This document shows, one piece after another, positions 1-5,443 of a stretch of 5,449 nucleotides of DNA; position 1 is the stretch's first letter, and each line of letters opens with the position of its first letter. Below the pieces are notes generated by a model. It was not told the origin of the DNA, made no database searches, and worked only from the letters and a program-made list of their open reading frames with translations. Position numbers and translations under genes: made by a program. The stretch lies in contig JAIXRT010000152.1 of NCBI GenBank assembly GCA_027485075.1, positions 1 through 5,449 on the forward strand, read 5' to 3'. Source of the DNA: Cytophagaceae bacterium (GTDB lineage: Bacteria; Bacteroidota; Bacteroidia; Cytophagales; Spirosomataceae).

Positions 1-559
1 CATAGCTAAGTGGCTCACGACCAGCCTTGGTAAATGGAGGTACATCTTTGCGCACGAGTGATCCGCCTGATATCATGACATGCCGACCGATATGTGCGAA
101 TTGATGTACAGCGGAAGAACCACCGATAATAGCATAATCACCCATCGTAACGTGTCCGGCTAATTGGACTGAATTGGCCAGAATACAATGGTTTCCGATC
201 AAACAATCGTGTGCTACATGGACATAAGCCATGATTAAGCAGTTTTGGCCAATCACCGTTTTAAGCTTGTCGGCCGTACCGCGATTCACCGTTACGCATT
301 CGCGGATGGTTGTGTTATCGCCGATTTCAGCCGTTGTAATTTCACCACCAAATTTTAAATCTTGTGGTACAGCTGAAATAACGGCTCCAGGAAAAATACG
401 CACATTTTTTCCGATCCGAGCGCCAGGATAGATGGTTACATGAGAACCGATCCATGTACCTTCGCCTATTTCCACATCTTCATGAATAACTGAAAAAGGT
501 TCCACAGTGACGTTGGCCCCTAATTTAGCTTCTGGATGGATGACAGAAAGTGTTTGCAT
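1..559 (-). CDS. lpxA: LpxA, UDP-N-acetylglucosamine O-acyltransferase (3'-truncated by window edge)
   Basis: First enzyme of lipid A synthesis, a cytoplasmic trimer that moves an R-3-hydroxyacyl chain from ACP to the 3-OH of UDP-GlcNAc. Translating the minus strand from ATG at 559 gives MQTLSVIHPEAKLG and 186 readable codons before the window ends. Most of this is left-handed beta-helix hexapeptide repeat (for example IGEGTW, IGSHVT, IGKNVR, IGNHCI). The catalytic motif VAHDC is present, with His117 matching E. coli His125, and His114, His136 (LAGHV) and His160 (GRHVM) match other conserved active-site histidines. E. coli LpxA has 262 residues, so about 75, including the C-terminal helical part, lie outside. 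The ATG starts nine bases after the lpxC/fabZ stop, so co-transcription is very likely. LpxD is also a hexapeptide protein, but the VHVAHD motif, the VPQDLKFGGE segment and the lack of an LpxD N-terminal domain identify LpxA. Confidence 0.96.
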   Translation of the reverse strand, partial: MQTLSVIHPEAKLGANVTVEPFSVIHEDVEIGEGTWIGSHVTIYPGARIGKNVRIFPGAVISAVPQDLKFGGEITTAEIGDNTTIRECVTVNRGTADKLKTVIGQNCLIMAYVHVAHDCLIGNHCILANSVQLAGHVTMGDYAIIGGSSAVHQFAHIGRHVMISGGSLVRKDVPPFTKAGREPLSY

Positions 560-568
560 ATATTTTAC

Positions 569-1963
569 CTAAGATTTTCTAACAAGACTAGCTGTCATTT
601 CAGCTTCACATACTACTTGGCCAGCGACATACGCTTTACCGATCATTTTGGCAATACCACGACGAATCGGTGCCGTTAATTCACATTTAAAGATGACGGT
701 ATCTCCTGGGATCACCGACTTTCTAAAGCGGCAGTTTTCGATGCCTACTAAATAGGGCCAGTAATTTTCTGGATCTGGTACGGAGCTAAGGACTAAGATT
801 CCGCCGGTTTGTGCCATGGCTTCTACTTGCATAACGCCTGGCATGACGGGATTATTAGGGAAGTGACCCATGAAATAATTTTCATTCATGGTGACATTTT
901 TCACTCCAATCACGCTGTTGTCATCCAAATAAATGATTTTATCAATCATTTGGAATGGATACCGGTGTGGTAATAATTCGTATACACGCTCATGTGTGAA
1001 GATTGGAGGTTGCTTCGCATCGTAAACCGGTACGTTGTTTTTCTCCGCCTCTAACATGAGTTTTTTAATCTTTTTCGCTAATTCTACATTCGATGCATGG
1101 CCTGGACGTGAGGCTAAAATCTGTGCTTTGATGGGTCTACCCACTAAAGCTAAATCGCCCATGACATCTAATAATTTATGGCGAGCCATTTCATTTGAAA
1201 AGTGCAGGCTGGTATTATTCATGATGCCGGCATCTTTGGAAATAGACACTTTTGGCTTTCCTAACACTTCGGATATATGCGCAAGTTCAGCCTCAGAATA
1301 GTCTCTGTCAGCGATGACAATCGCGTTGTTCAAATCACCACCTTTGATTAATCCAGCCTTATAAAGTGCTTCTAATTCATGTACGAAGCAGAAAGTCCGG
1401 CACATGGAAAAGTCTTTTTCAAATTGAGACACATGCGATAGGTTGGCATGTTGGCTTGATAAAAACTTCGAATTATAATCCACCATAACCGCAATGCGGT
1501 AATCATTTAATGGCAGGGCAGCTAGTTCAATTCCTTTATCTAAATCTTTGAAACGTACTTCTTCGGGTAATTCGAAGAATTTGCGGTGTGCATCTTGTTC
1601 CACAGGCTCTGCATCGCGTAGTGCTTCTACAAATTTGATGGAAGAACCATCCATGATCGGAGGTTCAGGGCCGTCTAGTTGGATGAGTATATTATCAATT
1701 TCAAGGCCAACTAAAGCTGCTAGCACGTGTTCAACGGTATTAATTCGCGCTCCATTGTGTTCAATGGTGGTACCACGCGAGGTATCTACTACATAGTCCA
1801 CATCGGCATCAGCGATCGGCTGACCCGGTAAGTCGACCCGCTGGAATTTGATCCCATGGTTCGCTGGCGCTGGCATAAAGGTCATATTTGCTACGACACC
1901 TGTGTGCAAGCCTACACCGGATAAGGACACTGATTTGGTAATGGTATGTTGCTTATTATTCAT
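569..1963 (-). CDS. lpxC/fabZ: Bifunctional LpxC deacetylase / FabZ 3-hydroxyacyl-ACP dehydratase
   Basis: A 464-residue two-domain cytoplasmic enzyme. Residues 1-300 are LpxC, the zinc deacetylase of UDP-3-O-acyl-GlcNAc and the committed step of lipid A synthesis. The start MNNKQHTITKSVSLSGVGLHTG is the canonical LpxC N-terminus. Glu78-His79 (NTVEHV), His262 and Asp266 (RHKLLD) match the catalytic base and zinc ligands, and His289 (RPGHAS) matches the E. coli active-site His265. After a short linker (about 303-318), residues 319-464 are FabZ, a hotdog-fold dehydratase that makes trans-2-enoyl-ACP. It has LPHRYPFQMIDK, catalytic His367 in GHFPNNPVMPG and Glu381 in QVEAMAQTGG, with the usual 14-residue spacing. 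The frame runs unbroken through both, so this is a true fusion, as is known in Bacteroidota and Chlorobi. It lies 13 bases after lpxD and 9 before lpxA. No purine-rich ribosome site is seen before the ATG. Confidence 0.97.
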   Translation of the reverse strand: MNNKQHTITKSVSLSGVGLHTGVVANMTFMPAPANHGIKFQRVDLPGQPIADADVDYVVDTSRGTTIEHNGARINTVEHVLAALVGLEIDNILIQLDGPEPPIMDGSSIKFVEALRDAEPVEQDAHRKFFELPEEVRFKDLDKGIELAALPLNDYRIAVMVDYNSKFLSSQHANLSHVSQFEKDFSMCRTFCFVHELEALYKAGLIKGGDLNNAIVIADRDYSEAELAHISEVLGKPKVSISKDAGIMNNTSLHFSNEMARHKLLDVMGDLALVGRPIKAQILASRPGHASNVELAKKIKKLMLEAEKNNVPVYDAKQPPIFTHERVYELLPHRYPFQMIDKIIYLDDNSVIGVKNVTMNENYFMGHFPNNPVMPGVMQVEAMAQTGGILVLSSVPDPENYWPYLVGIENCRFRKSVIPGDTVIFKCELTAPIRRGIAKMIGKAYVAGQVVCEAEMTASLVRKS

Positions 1964-1976
1964 GAGAAGGTTAAGC

Positions 1977-2990
1977 CTATTTAATGTTTTTTATTTGTTC
2001 AAATAATTCGGGTAGTCGGCGAATTAATGCACTTCTTTTCAAGTATTCTGCATTATTCACGGCTGGGTAACCGCCTATTACTTGTCCAGCTTGTTTGATC
2101 GATTTGGTTACACCAGCCCGACCCGTTATAATTGTTTTGGCTGCAATGGTTAGGTGTCCAGCGATTCCTACTTGTCCTGCTATTAAGCAGTTTTCGCCAA
2201 TTTTCGTAGAACCTGAAATGCCTGTTTGGGCTGCGATGGCGGTGTTTGCGCCTATATCCACATTGTGTGCAATTTGAACAAGATTATCGATTTTGACACC
2301 GTTGCGAATGAATGTAGAACCCATGGTGGCACGATCTATCGTGGTGTTTGCGCCTATGCTGACATGATCTTCGATGACCACATTGCCCAGTTGGGGGATG
2401 GCTTTATAGGATCCATCCGCTTGGGGTGCATGGCCAAAACCATCGGAACCTATTACAGCATTCGAATGAATGACTACGTGATTGCCTATGATGGTGTCGT
2501 CATATATCACAACACCGGGATAAATAATGCAATGATCGCCTATTTGGACGTTTTTACCGATACTTACGTGGTTGTGAATACTGGTTTGATCACCTATTTT
2601 ACAGTGGGAGTCGATGCTCGTAAATCTACCTACAAAAAGGTCTTTGCCTACTTTGACTCCTGCTTCAATAATGGCGTGTATCGAAATACCAGTTTCGCGT
2701 TTAGCGGTCATTTCTTGGTATTTCTGTAATAGGATAGTAAAAGCAACGTATGGGTCATCCACGCAAATGAGGGTGGATTTTACTTTATTTTTCAATGCCA
2801 AATCTTTGGATACAATGACTGCTGTGGCATTGGTATCGTATAAATAAGATTCGTATTTGGGATTAGACAGAAATGAAATACTACCGGGTTTGCCTTCTTC
2901 GATTTTATCAAAGGCCGTAATGAATTGAGAACCATCGCCTGATACTGTGCCTTGGAGGATTGTCGCTATTTGGTCAACAGTAAATTTCAT
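1977..2990 (-). CDS. lpxD: LpxD, UDP-3-O-acylglucosamine N-acyltransferase
   Basis: A 337-residue enzyme of the third lipid A step, which puts a second hydroxyacyl chain from ACP on the amino group freed by LpxC. The N-terminal uridine-binding domain (about 1-100) begins with [16 protein letters not shown] and includes [10 protein letters not shown], both typical of LpxD. Residues from about 102 to 300 are hexapeptide repeats forming a left-handed beta helix. The catalytic motif QIAHNVDIG has His242, matching E. coli His239. His279 (AGHLTI) matches a second conserved histidine, and SDGFGHAP and [10 protein letters not shown] are family signatures. The C-terminal helix (about 311-337) has [21 protein letters not shown]. 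The length is usual for the family. The stop lies 13 bases before the lpxC/fabZ start, and the gene follows the HD phosphohydrolase by 36 bases. No truncation or missing residue is seen. Confidence 0.97.
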   Translation of the reverse strand: MKFTVDQIATILQGTVSGDGSQFITAFDKIEEGKPGSISFLSNPKYESYLYDTNATAVIVSKDLALKNKVKSTLICVDDPYVAFTILLQKYQEMTAKRETGISIHAIIEAGVKVGKDLFVGRFTSIDSHCKIGDQTSIHNHVSIGKNVQIGDHCIIYPGVVIYDDTIIGNHVVIHSNAVIGSDGFGHAPQADGSYKAIPQLGNVVIEDHVSIGANTTIDRATMGSTFIRNGVKIDNLVQIAHNVDIGANTAIAAQTGISGSTKIGENCLIAGQVGIAGHLTIAAKTIITGRAGVTKSIKQAGQVIGGYPAVNNAEYLKRSALIRRLPELFEQIKNIK

Positions 2991-3026
2991 GCGGGATGAA
3001 TGATGGCTTGTTTGAAAAAAATATTT

Positions 3027-4274
3027 TTACGAACTCAATTCGCCTTGCAAATATACGCTCTTTGGGCAACAAAAATAGTATTTTTTTACAATCTTACTCA
3101 ATGCTTGGATGGTTGGTAAATCTGAAGCCTCTGCTAACTCGACCACTTGCCCTTGTTTATCGACGATCTTGATGGTATTATCGCCTTGTACATACGCTGA
3201 ATTGCTGGTTGTACCCTCGACAACAAAGTAAGACAACTCCTCTTCGTTTATTTTAAGGCGTTGTGTTATTTCTTGAGCAAGCTCGGTACGCTTCGATTTT
3301 GGGATAGGTTGCGTGCCTAATTTGCAGGTGAACAGTCGGCGCGCCAAGAAATCACCACATAATCGGGACAGAATAGGGTCCGTTGCGTGCTTCCATTCTT
3401 TGATGGCTGCCCATACATCGTGATCATCTAAATCTGTGAAGGCAAGCCATAGTTTATCCGTGGAGGAAAACTCTTCCCAGGTATAATCTTTCTTGAGGAA
3501 AGTCATGAGGGCGGAGGTGCAGGTTAGTTTTTTGCCTTCGTGTATAAGGGTTTTGGCCCGACGAAGTATTTGTATCAACATGGTTTCTGCGGCGATGGCT
3601 GTTTTGTGTAAGTATACCTGCCAATACATCAGTCGGCGTGCCATCAAGAAATTCTCGATCGAATAAATTCCCTTTTCTTCCATGACCAAATTCTCGTCTT
3701 GCAGGTCAAGCATACTCAAGAGACGTTCGGAACCAATGAATCCTTCGCGTACGCCGGTATAGAAGGAGTCGCGGGAAAGGTAATCTAATCGGTCAACGTC
3801 CAGTTGGCTCGAAATCAATTGATGAAAAAATGGTCGTTCGTATTTTCCACTAAACATATCGATTGCTAGGGTTAATCTGCCATCAAAATGTTCGTTCAGT
3901 TTTTTCATGAGGAGGTTGGAAATCTCTTCGTGGTGAACGTGATTGAGTAGGGTATATTCAAGTACGTGTGAAAAAGGACCGTGGCCTACATCGTGTAAAA
4001 GAATGGCGATGGCGGCGGCTTCTTTTTCTGTATCGGTGATGGTATAGCCTTTCGCTTGCAGATTGGCAAGGGCTTGATCCATCAGGTGCATGGCGCCGAG
4101 GGCGTGGTGAAAGCGAGTATGGTGTGCTCCTGGATAGACAAATTCGGCAAGTCCGAGTTGCTTGATTCGTTTGAGTCGTTGGACAAACGGATGATCAATC
4201 AACTTGAGGATGAATGGGTTATTGATCTTGATGAACCCGTAAATGGGGTCGTTAATAATTTTGGTTGGAAACAT
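3027..4274 (-). CDS. HD-domain phosphohydrolase (SAMHD1/dNTPase-like, COG1078 type)
   Basis: A 415-residue soluble protein with no signal peptide or membrane segment. The start MFPTKIINDPIYGF is typical of this family. Metal-binding residues of the HD fold are visible: His57 in the RFHHALG motif, His94-Asp95 in ILLHDVGHGPFSH, and Asp161 in LDVDRLDYLSRD, which match His167, His206/Asp207 and Asp311 of human SAMHD1. The family hydrolyses phosphoester bonds, in several members dNTP to nucleoside and triphosphate, but the substrate of this one cannot be read from the sequence. The remainder (about 240-415) is helical and less conserved. It is probably the first gene of the operon, 36 bases upstream of lpxD. 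From memory, this neighbour is common beside lpxD in Bacteroidota, which hints at a shared control rather than a proven role in lipid A synthesis. Confidence 0.9.
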   Translation of the reverse strand: MFPTKIINDPIYGFIKINNPFILKLIDHPFVQRLKRIKQLGLAEFVYPGAHHTRFHHALGAMHLMDQALANLQAKGYTITDTEKEAAAIAILLHDVGHGPFSHVLEYTLLNHVHHEEISNLLMKKLNEHFDGRLTLAIDMFSGKYERPFFHQLISSQLDVDRLDYLSRDSFYTGVREGFIGSERLLSMLDLQDENLVMEEKGIYSIENFLMARRLMYWQVYLHKTAIAAETMLIQILRRAKTLIHEGKKLTCTSALMTFLKKDYTWEEFSSTDKLWLAFTDLDDHDVWAAIKEWKHATDPILSRLCGDFLARRLFTCKLGTQPIPKSKRTELAQEITQRLKINEEELSYFVVEGTTSNSAYVQGDNTIKIVDKQGQVVELAEASDLPTIQALSKIVKKYYFCCPKSVYLQGELSS

Positions 4275-4293
4275 ACACGTTAAAATATTACCC

Positions 4294-4301
4294 CAAATGT
4301 A
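4294..4301 (-). promoter_or_regulatory. Candidate -7 box for the HD-lpxD-lpxC/fabZ-lpxA operon
   Basis: On the minus strand this reads TACATTTG, an exact match to the Bacteroidota -7 consensus TAnnTTTG. It would put the transcript start some 15 bases before the ATG at 4274. I see no convincing -33 TTG/TTTG at about 19 bases upstream, so the call rests on one box. Confidence 0.4.
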
Positions 4302-4322
4302 GTTAGAAAGCCAATAATTAAT

Positions 4323-4330
4323 TAATTTTG
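4323..4330 (+). promoter_or_regulatory. Candidate -7 box for the tRNA gene
   Basis: The plus strand reads TAATTTTG, an exact match to TAnnTTTG, 24 bases before the tRNA. The expected start point, near 4335, falls in the left arm of the hairpin at 4333-4356. A TTAG at 4303-4306 is only a weak -33 candidate. The box faces away from the HD-gene promoter, so the two units diverge from the interval 4275-4354. Confidence 0.4.
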
Positions 4331-4332
4331 CG

Positions 4333-4356
4333 CCACATTAGTTTTAGCTAATGTGG
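4333..4356 (+). repeat. Perfect 9-bp hairpin overlapping the tRNA 5' end
   Basis: CCACATTAG (4333-4341) and CTAATGTGG (4348-4356) are exact inverted copies around the loop TTTTAG. The right arm includes the first two bases of the mature tRNA (G1 and G2 at 4355-4356), so in a precursor transcript the hairpin could compete with the top of the acceptor stem. There is no T-run, so it is not a terminator on this strand. Its role is unknown. Confidence 0.6.
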
Positions 4357-4428
4357 ACTTGTAGCTCAGCTGGTTAGAGCACCTGACTCATAATCAGGGG
4401 GTCCATGGTTCGAGCCCATGCTGGTCCA
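4355..4428 (+). tRNA. tRNA with anticodon CAT (elongator Met or Ile2)
   Basis: A full cloverleaf of 74 bases can be folded: acceptor GGACTTG/CTGGTCC, T8-A9, D stem GCTC/GAGC with GG in the loop, anticodon stem CCTGA/TCAGG with loop CTCATAA (anticodon CAT at 4389-4391), variable loop GGGTC, T stem CATGG/CCATG with loop TTCGAGC, and discriminator A at 4428. CCA is not encoded (CGA follows). G1-C72 pairs and the anticodon stem lacks the three G-C pairs of an initiator, so it is not tRNA-fMet. CAT can be elongator Met, or Ile2 whose C34 is changed to lysidine by TilS; the sequence alone does not settle which. One oddity is a T6-T67 mismatch next to a T5-G68 wobble in the acceptor stem. It is a single gene with its own terminator. 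Confidence 0.95.
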
Positions 4429-4432
4429 CGAA

Positions 4433-4473
4433 GACACTCATCTGAACAGGTGGGTGTTTTTTTTTGTTTTTTT
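4433..4473 (+). terminator. Intrinsic terminator after the tRNA
   Basis: ACACTCATCT (4434-4443) pairs with AGGTGGGTGT (4448-4457), 10 bp counting G-T wobbles, around the loop GAAC. A run of nine T begins at 4457, followed by G and seven more T. It lies five bases after the tRNA and faces the same way, a textbook rho-independent terminator that isolates the tRNA from the cassette beyond. Confidence 0.88.
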
Positions 4474-4503
4474 ACTCTGGACATTAGACTCTGGACGCTA
4501 GAC
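4474..4503 (-). repeat. Heptamer array A (inverted orientation)
   Basis: Read on the minus strand from 4503 this is GTCTAGC, GTCCAGA, GTCTAAT, GTCCAGA, then GT: four whole units of a degenerate heptamer, about GTCYARN. It begins directly after the T-run of the tRNA terminator. The same units occur in plus orientation at 4560-4609 and 5395-5443. Confidence 0.75.
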
Positions 4504-4582
4504 CAATAGTCATTAATTTCTTCTAAACTGTATAGAGAATATTTTGTTTAACATTCAGAGTCCAGAGTCTAATGTCTAGCGT
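4474..4582. repeat. Long inverted repeat made from arrays A and B
   Basis: The segment 4480-4496 and the segment 4560-4576 are exact inverted copies over 17 bases. Continuing outward to 4474 and 4582 gives a 23-bp stem with one mismatch (4476/4580) and one G-T pair. The loop is 63 bases of AT-rich, apparently unique sequence. It lies between two convergent units, the tRNA and the antitoxin gene, so a transcript from either side could fold here. Confidence 0.6.
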
Positions 4583-4609
4583 CTAATTCGCGTCTAATTC
4601 GCGTCTAAC
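4553..4609 (+). repeat. Heptamer array B, running into the antitoxin 3' end
   Basis: After a degenerate unit ATTCAGA come GTCCAGA (4560), GTCTAAT (4567), GTCTAGC (4574) and GTCTAAT (4581). The spacing then changes to an 11-base unit, GTCTAATTCGC, present twice in tandem (4581-4591 and 4592-4602), and the array ends with GTCTAAC (4603-4609). The last 16 bases overlap the antitoxin coding region and include its stop codon. Confidence 0.75.
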
Positions 4610-4905
4610 TTAATTGACAATTCCACCTTCCCGCCTAATCCTAGTTCAACAATTTTTTGTAGCGTCGAAAGCCTGACTTCCTTGATGTTATTTTCAATCT
4701 TTGATATGTAGGATTTTGTCGTACCTGCTTTTTGAGCTAACTCATCCTGTGTTAATCCAGCTTTTGTGCGTGCTTCTTGTAGCAAGATTCCAATTTTGAA
4801 ATTTTCATAACCTTGTTCAAATTCATCACGCTTTGTTGATCCTTTTAGACCATAATGTTTCGTGACAAATTGATCCAATGTAGATGTATTAGTTTTCGCT
4901 TTCAT
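4594..4905 (-). CDS. higA: HigA-like XRE-family antitoxin
   Basis: A 103-residue helix-turn-helix protein that should neutralise the toxin encoded just upstream and repress their shared promoter. I chose the ATG at 4905 (MKAKTNTSTLDQFV), which overlaps the toxin 3' end by 17 bases. An earlier ATG at 4977 in the same frame would add 24 mostly basic residues lying wholly inside the toxin gene, which looks like an overlap artefact. The N-terminal part (about 10-35, LDQFVTKHYGLKGSTKRDEFE) is likely the toxin-contacting region. The HTH covers about 38-90, with LTQDELAQKAGTTKSYISKIEN as the XRE core. The C-terminus KVELSIKL is typical, but the last residues DAN and the stop are encoded by heptamer array B. 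Base composition is AT-rich (19 of 60 G+C in 4681-4740, against 28 of 60 in lpxC at 1621-1680), suggesting acquisition. Confidence 0.88.
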   Translation of the reverse strand: MKAKTNTSTLDQFVTKHYGLKGSTKRDEFEQGYENFKIGILLQEARTKAGLTQDELAQKAGTTKSYISKIENNIKEVRLSTLQKIVELGLGGKVELSIKLDAN

Positions 4906-5227
4906 ATGCTTGTTTAATTGCAATTGCTTTGTCAATTTCCTTTTTAGGTGTTTTTTGTGATTTCTTTTGAAATCCATTTATAAGAATAATCAACTTGCCT
5001 TCGTCGAAAAAACAGAAAATTCTAAAAATTTCTGAACCGTATTGAATTCTTAATTCATAAATACCTTTTGTTCCAGTTACATGCTTTAAATATTTCTCAG
5101 CAATTTGACTATGTGACTCAATCACTTTGATTGTCCAAATGATTTTATCTTGAATCTTTTTATTCTGAGCAAGATAAAATACCTCAAAATAGTGTTTGTA
5201 AAATAGTACTTGTCTGATTTTTGGCAT
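4889..5227 (-). CDS. higB: HigB-like toxin (RelE/ParE superfamily, Gp49-like)
   Basis: A 112-residue basic protein read from ATG at 5227 (MPKIRQVLFYKHYFEVFYL), a start that fits the family's compact N-terminus. A TTG at 5272 would add 15 residues but looks like part of the promoter. The fold markers are in the second half: KHVTGTKGIYELRIQYG (about 49-64), then SEIFRIFCFFDEGKLIILINGFQKK (about 65-89) and SQKTPKKEIDKA, the pattern of the phage Gp49-like branch of RelE/ParE toxins. Arg60, Arg69 and the lysines at 88-89 are candidates for RNA contact. Relatives cut mRNA on the ribosome; that activity is inferred here, not shown. Toxin before antitoxin is the usual higBA order. Composition is very AT-rich (17 of 60 G+C in 5101-5160). 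No frameshift or internal stop is seen, so the pair appears intact. Confidence 0.85.
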   Translation of the reverse strand: MPKIRQVLFYKHYFEVFYLAQNKKIQDKIIWTIKVIESHSQIAEKYLKHVTGTKGIYELRIQYGSEIFRIFCFFDEGKLIILINGFQKKSQKTPKKEIDKAIAIKQAYESEN

Positions 5228-5242
5228 GTCAAAGGTAATTGA

Positions 5243-5272
5243 TTTATGTAGCACTAAAGTGAAACATGTCAA
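5243..5272 (-). promoter_or_regulatory. Candidate promoter for higBA
   Basis: The minus strand has TTGACA at 5272-5267. The bases TTG are followed after exactly 19 bases by TACATAAA (5250-5243), matching the spacing of Bacteroidota -33 and -7 boxes, although the second box keeps only TA and one T of TAnnTTTG. The transcript would start near 5240, about 13 bases before the toxin ATG. A better box, TACCTTTG at 5237-5230, lies too close to the ATG unless the mRNA is leaderless. Confidence 0.35.
5252..5261. promoter_or_regulatory. Candidate operator for the antitoxin
   Basis: CACTAAAGTG has inverted arms CACT/AGTG around AA and sits between the two boxes of the proposed higBA promoter, where a bound HTH repressor would block polymerase. 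A second dyad, AATTGATT (5237-5244) against AATCAATT (5306-5313), flanks the promoter. Both are short and could be chance. Confidence 0.25.
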
Positions 5273-5348
5273 TTATTATTAGTGGGATTTTACTTTGCCA
5301 ATAGTAATCAATTCGGATGATTGATCTATTTTAAAAACTGATAATCAT

Positions 5349-5375
5349 GTAGAGACGCGATACTTCGCGTCTTAC
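5349..5375. repeat. GC-rich palindromic hairpin element
   Basis: AGACGCGA (5353-5360) and TCGCGTCT (5365-5372) are exact inverted copies around TACT. GTA (5349-5351) and TAC (5373-5375) can extend the stem if G5352 bulges, as if an original GTAGAGACGCGA/TCGCGTCTCTAC had lost two bases. It stands out as GC-rich in AT-rich surroundings and has no T-run. From memory, GTAGAGACGCGA-type palindromes are dispersed repeats in several bacterial groups, so this is likely one copy of an intergenic family. Confidence 0.65.
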
Positions 5376-5394
5376 CAAGAGAACATATTATTTC

Positions 5395-5443
5395 CAACGT
5401 CTAGCGTCTAGCGTCCAACGTCCAACATCTAACTTGCCTCTAA
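5395..5443 (+). repeat. Heptamer array C
   Basis: In steps of seven the plus strand reads CAACGTC, TAGCGTC, TAGCGTC, CAACGTC, CAACATC, TAACTTG, CCTCTAA, a tandem array that decays rightward. In the phase used for the other arrays the units are GTCTAGC and GTCCAAC. It shares the exact 12-mer GTCTAGCGTCTA with array B (4574-4585 and 5399-5410) in the same orientation, so direct copies bracket the higBA cassette. The array may continue past the window. Confidence 0.75.

Noticed and set aside
231..1796. Short plus-strand open frames over lpxA and lpxC/fabZ
   Set aside because: They are shadows of strongly conserved minus-strand genes, with no family motif and no promoter-like box of their own noticed.
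2226..2729. A 167-codon open frame on the plus strand inside lpxD
   Set aside because: It is antisense to a well-supported lpxD whose hexapeptide repeats give a biased composition that leaves the opposite strand open. The protein has no recognisable motif.
2991..3026. T-run and AT palindrome between the HD gene and lpxD as a terminator
   Set aside because: The dyad AAAAATATTTTT has no G-C pairs, so it is too weak to terminate. Tight gene spacing supports read-through.
4401..4428. tRNA 3' end as an integration attachment site
   Set aside because: I found no second copy of the tRNA 3' end elsewhere in the window and no integrase gene. The flanking repeats are heptamers unrelated to the tRNA.
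4906..4977. A 24-residue basic N-terminal extension of the antitoxin from an ATG at 4977
   Set aside because: It lies fully inside the toxin gene. Starting at 4905 gives a typical HigA length and the usual short overlap.
5349..5375. The GC-rich hairpin as an intrinsic terminator
   Set aside because: No T-run follows it on either strand, and it lies upstream of the higBA promoter, not after a gene seen here.
4474..5443. Heptamer arrays as a CRISPR array
   Set aside because: Units are seven bases in direct tandem without spacers of 30 or so bases, and there are no cas genes.
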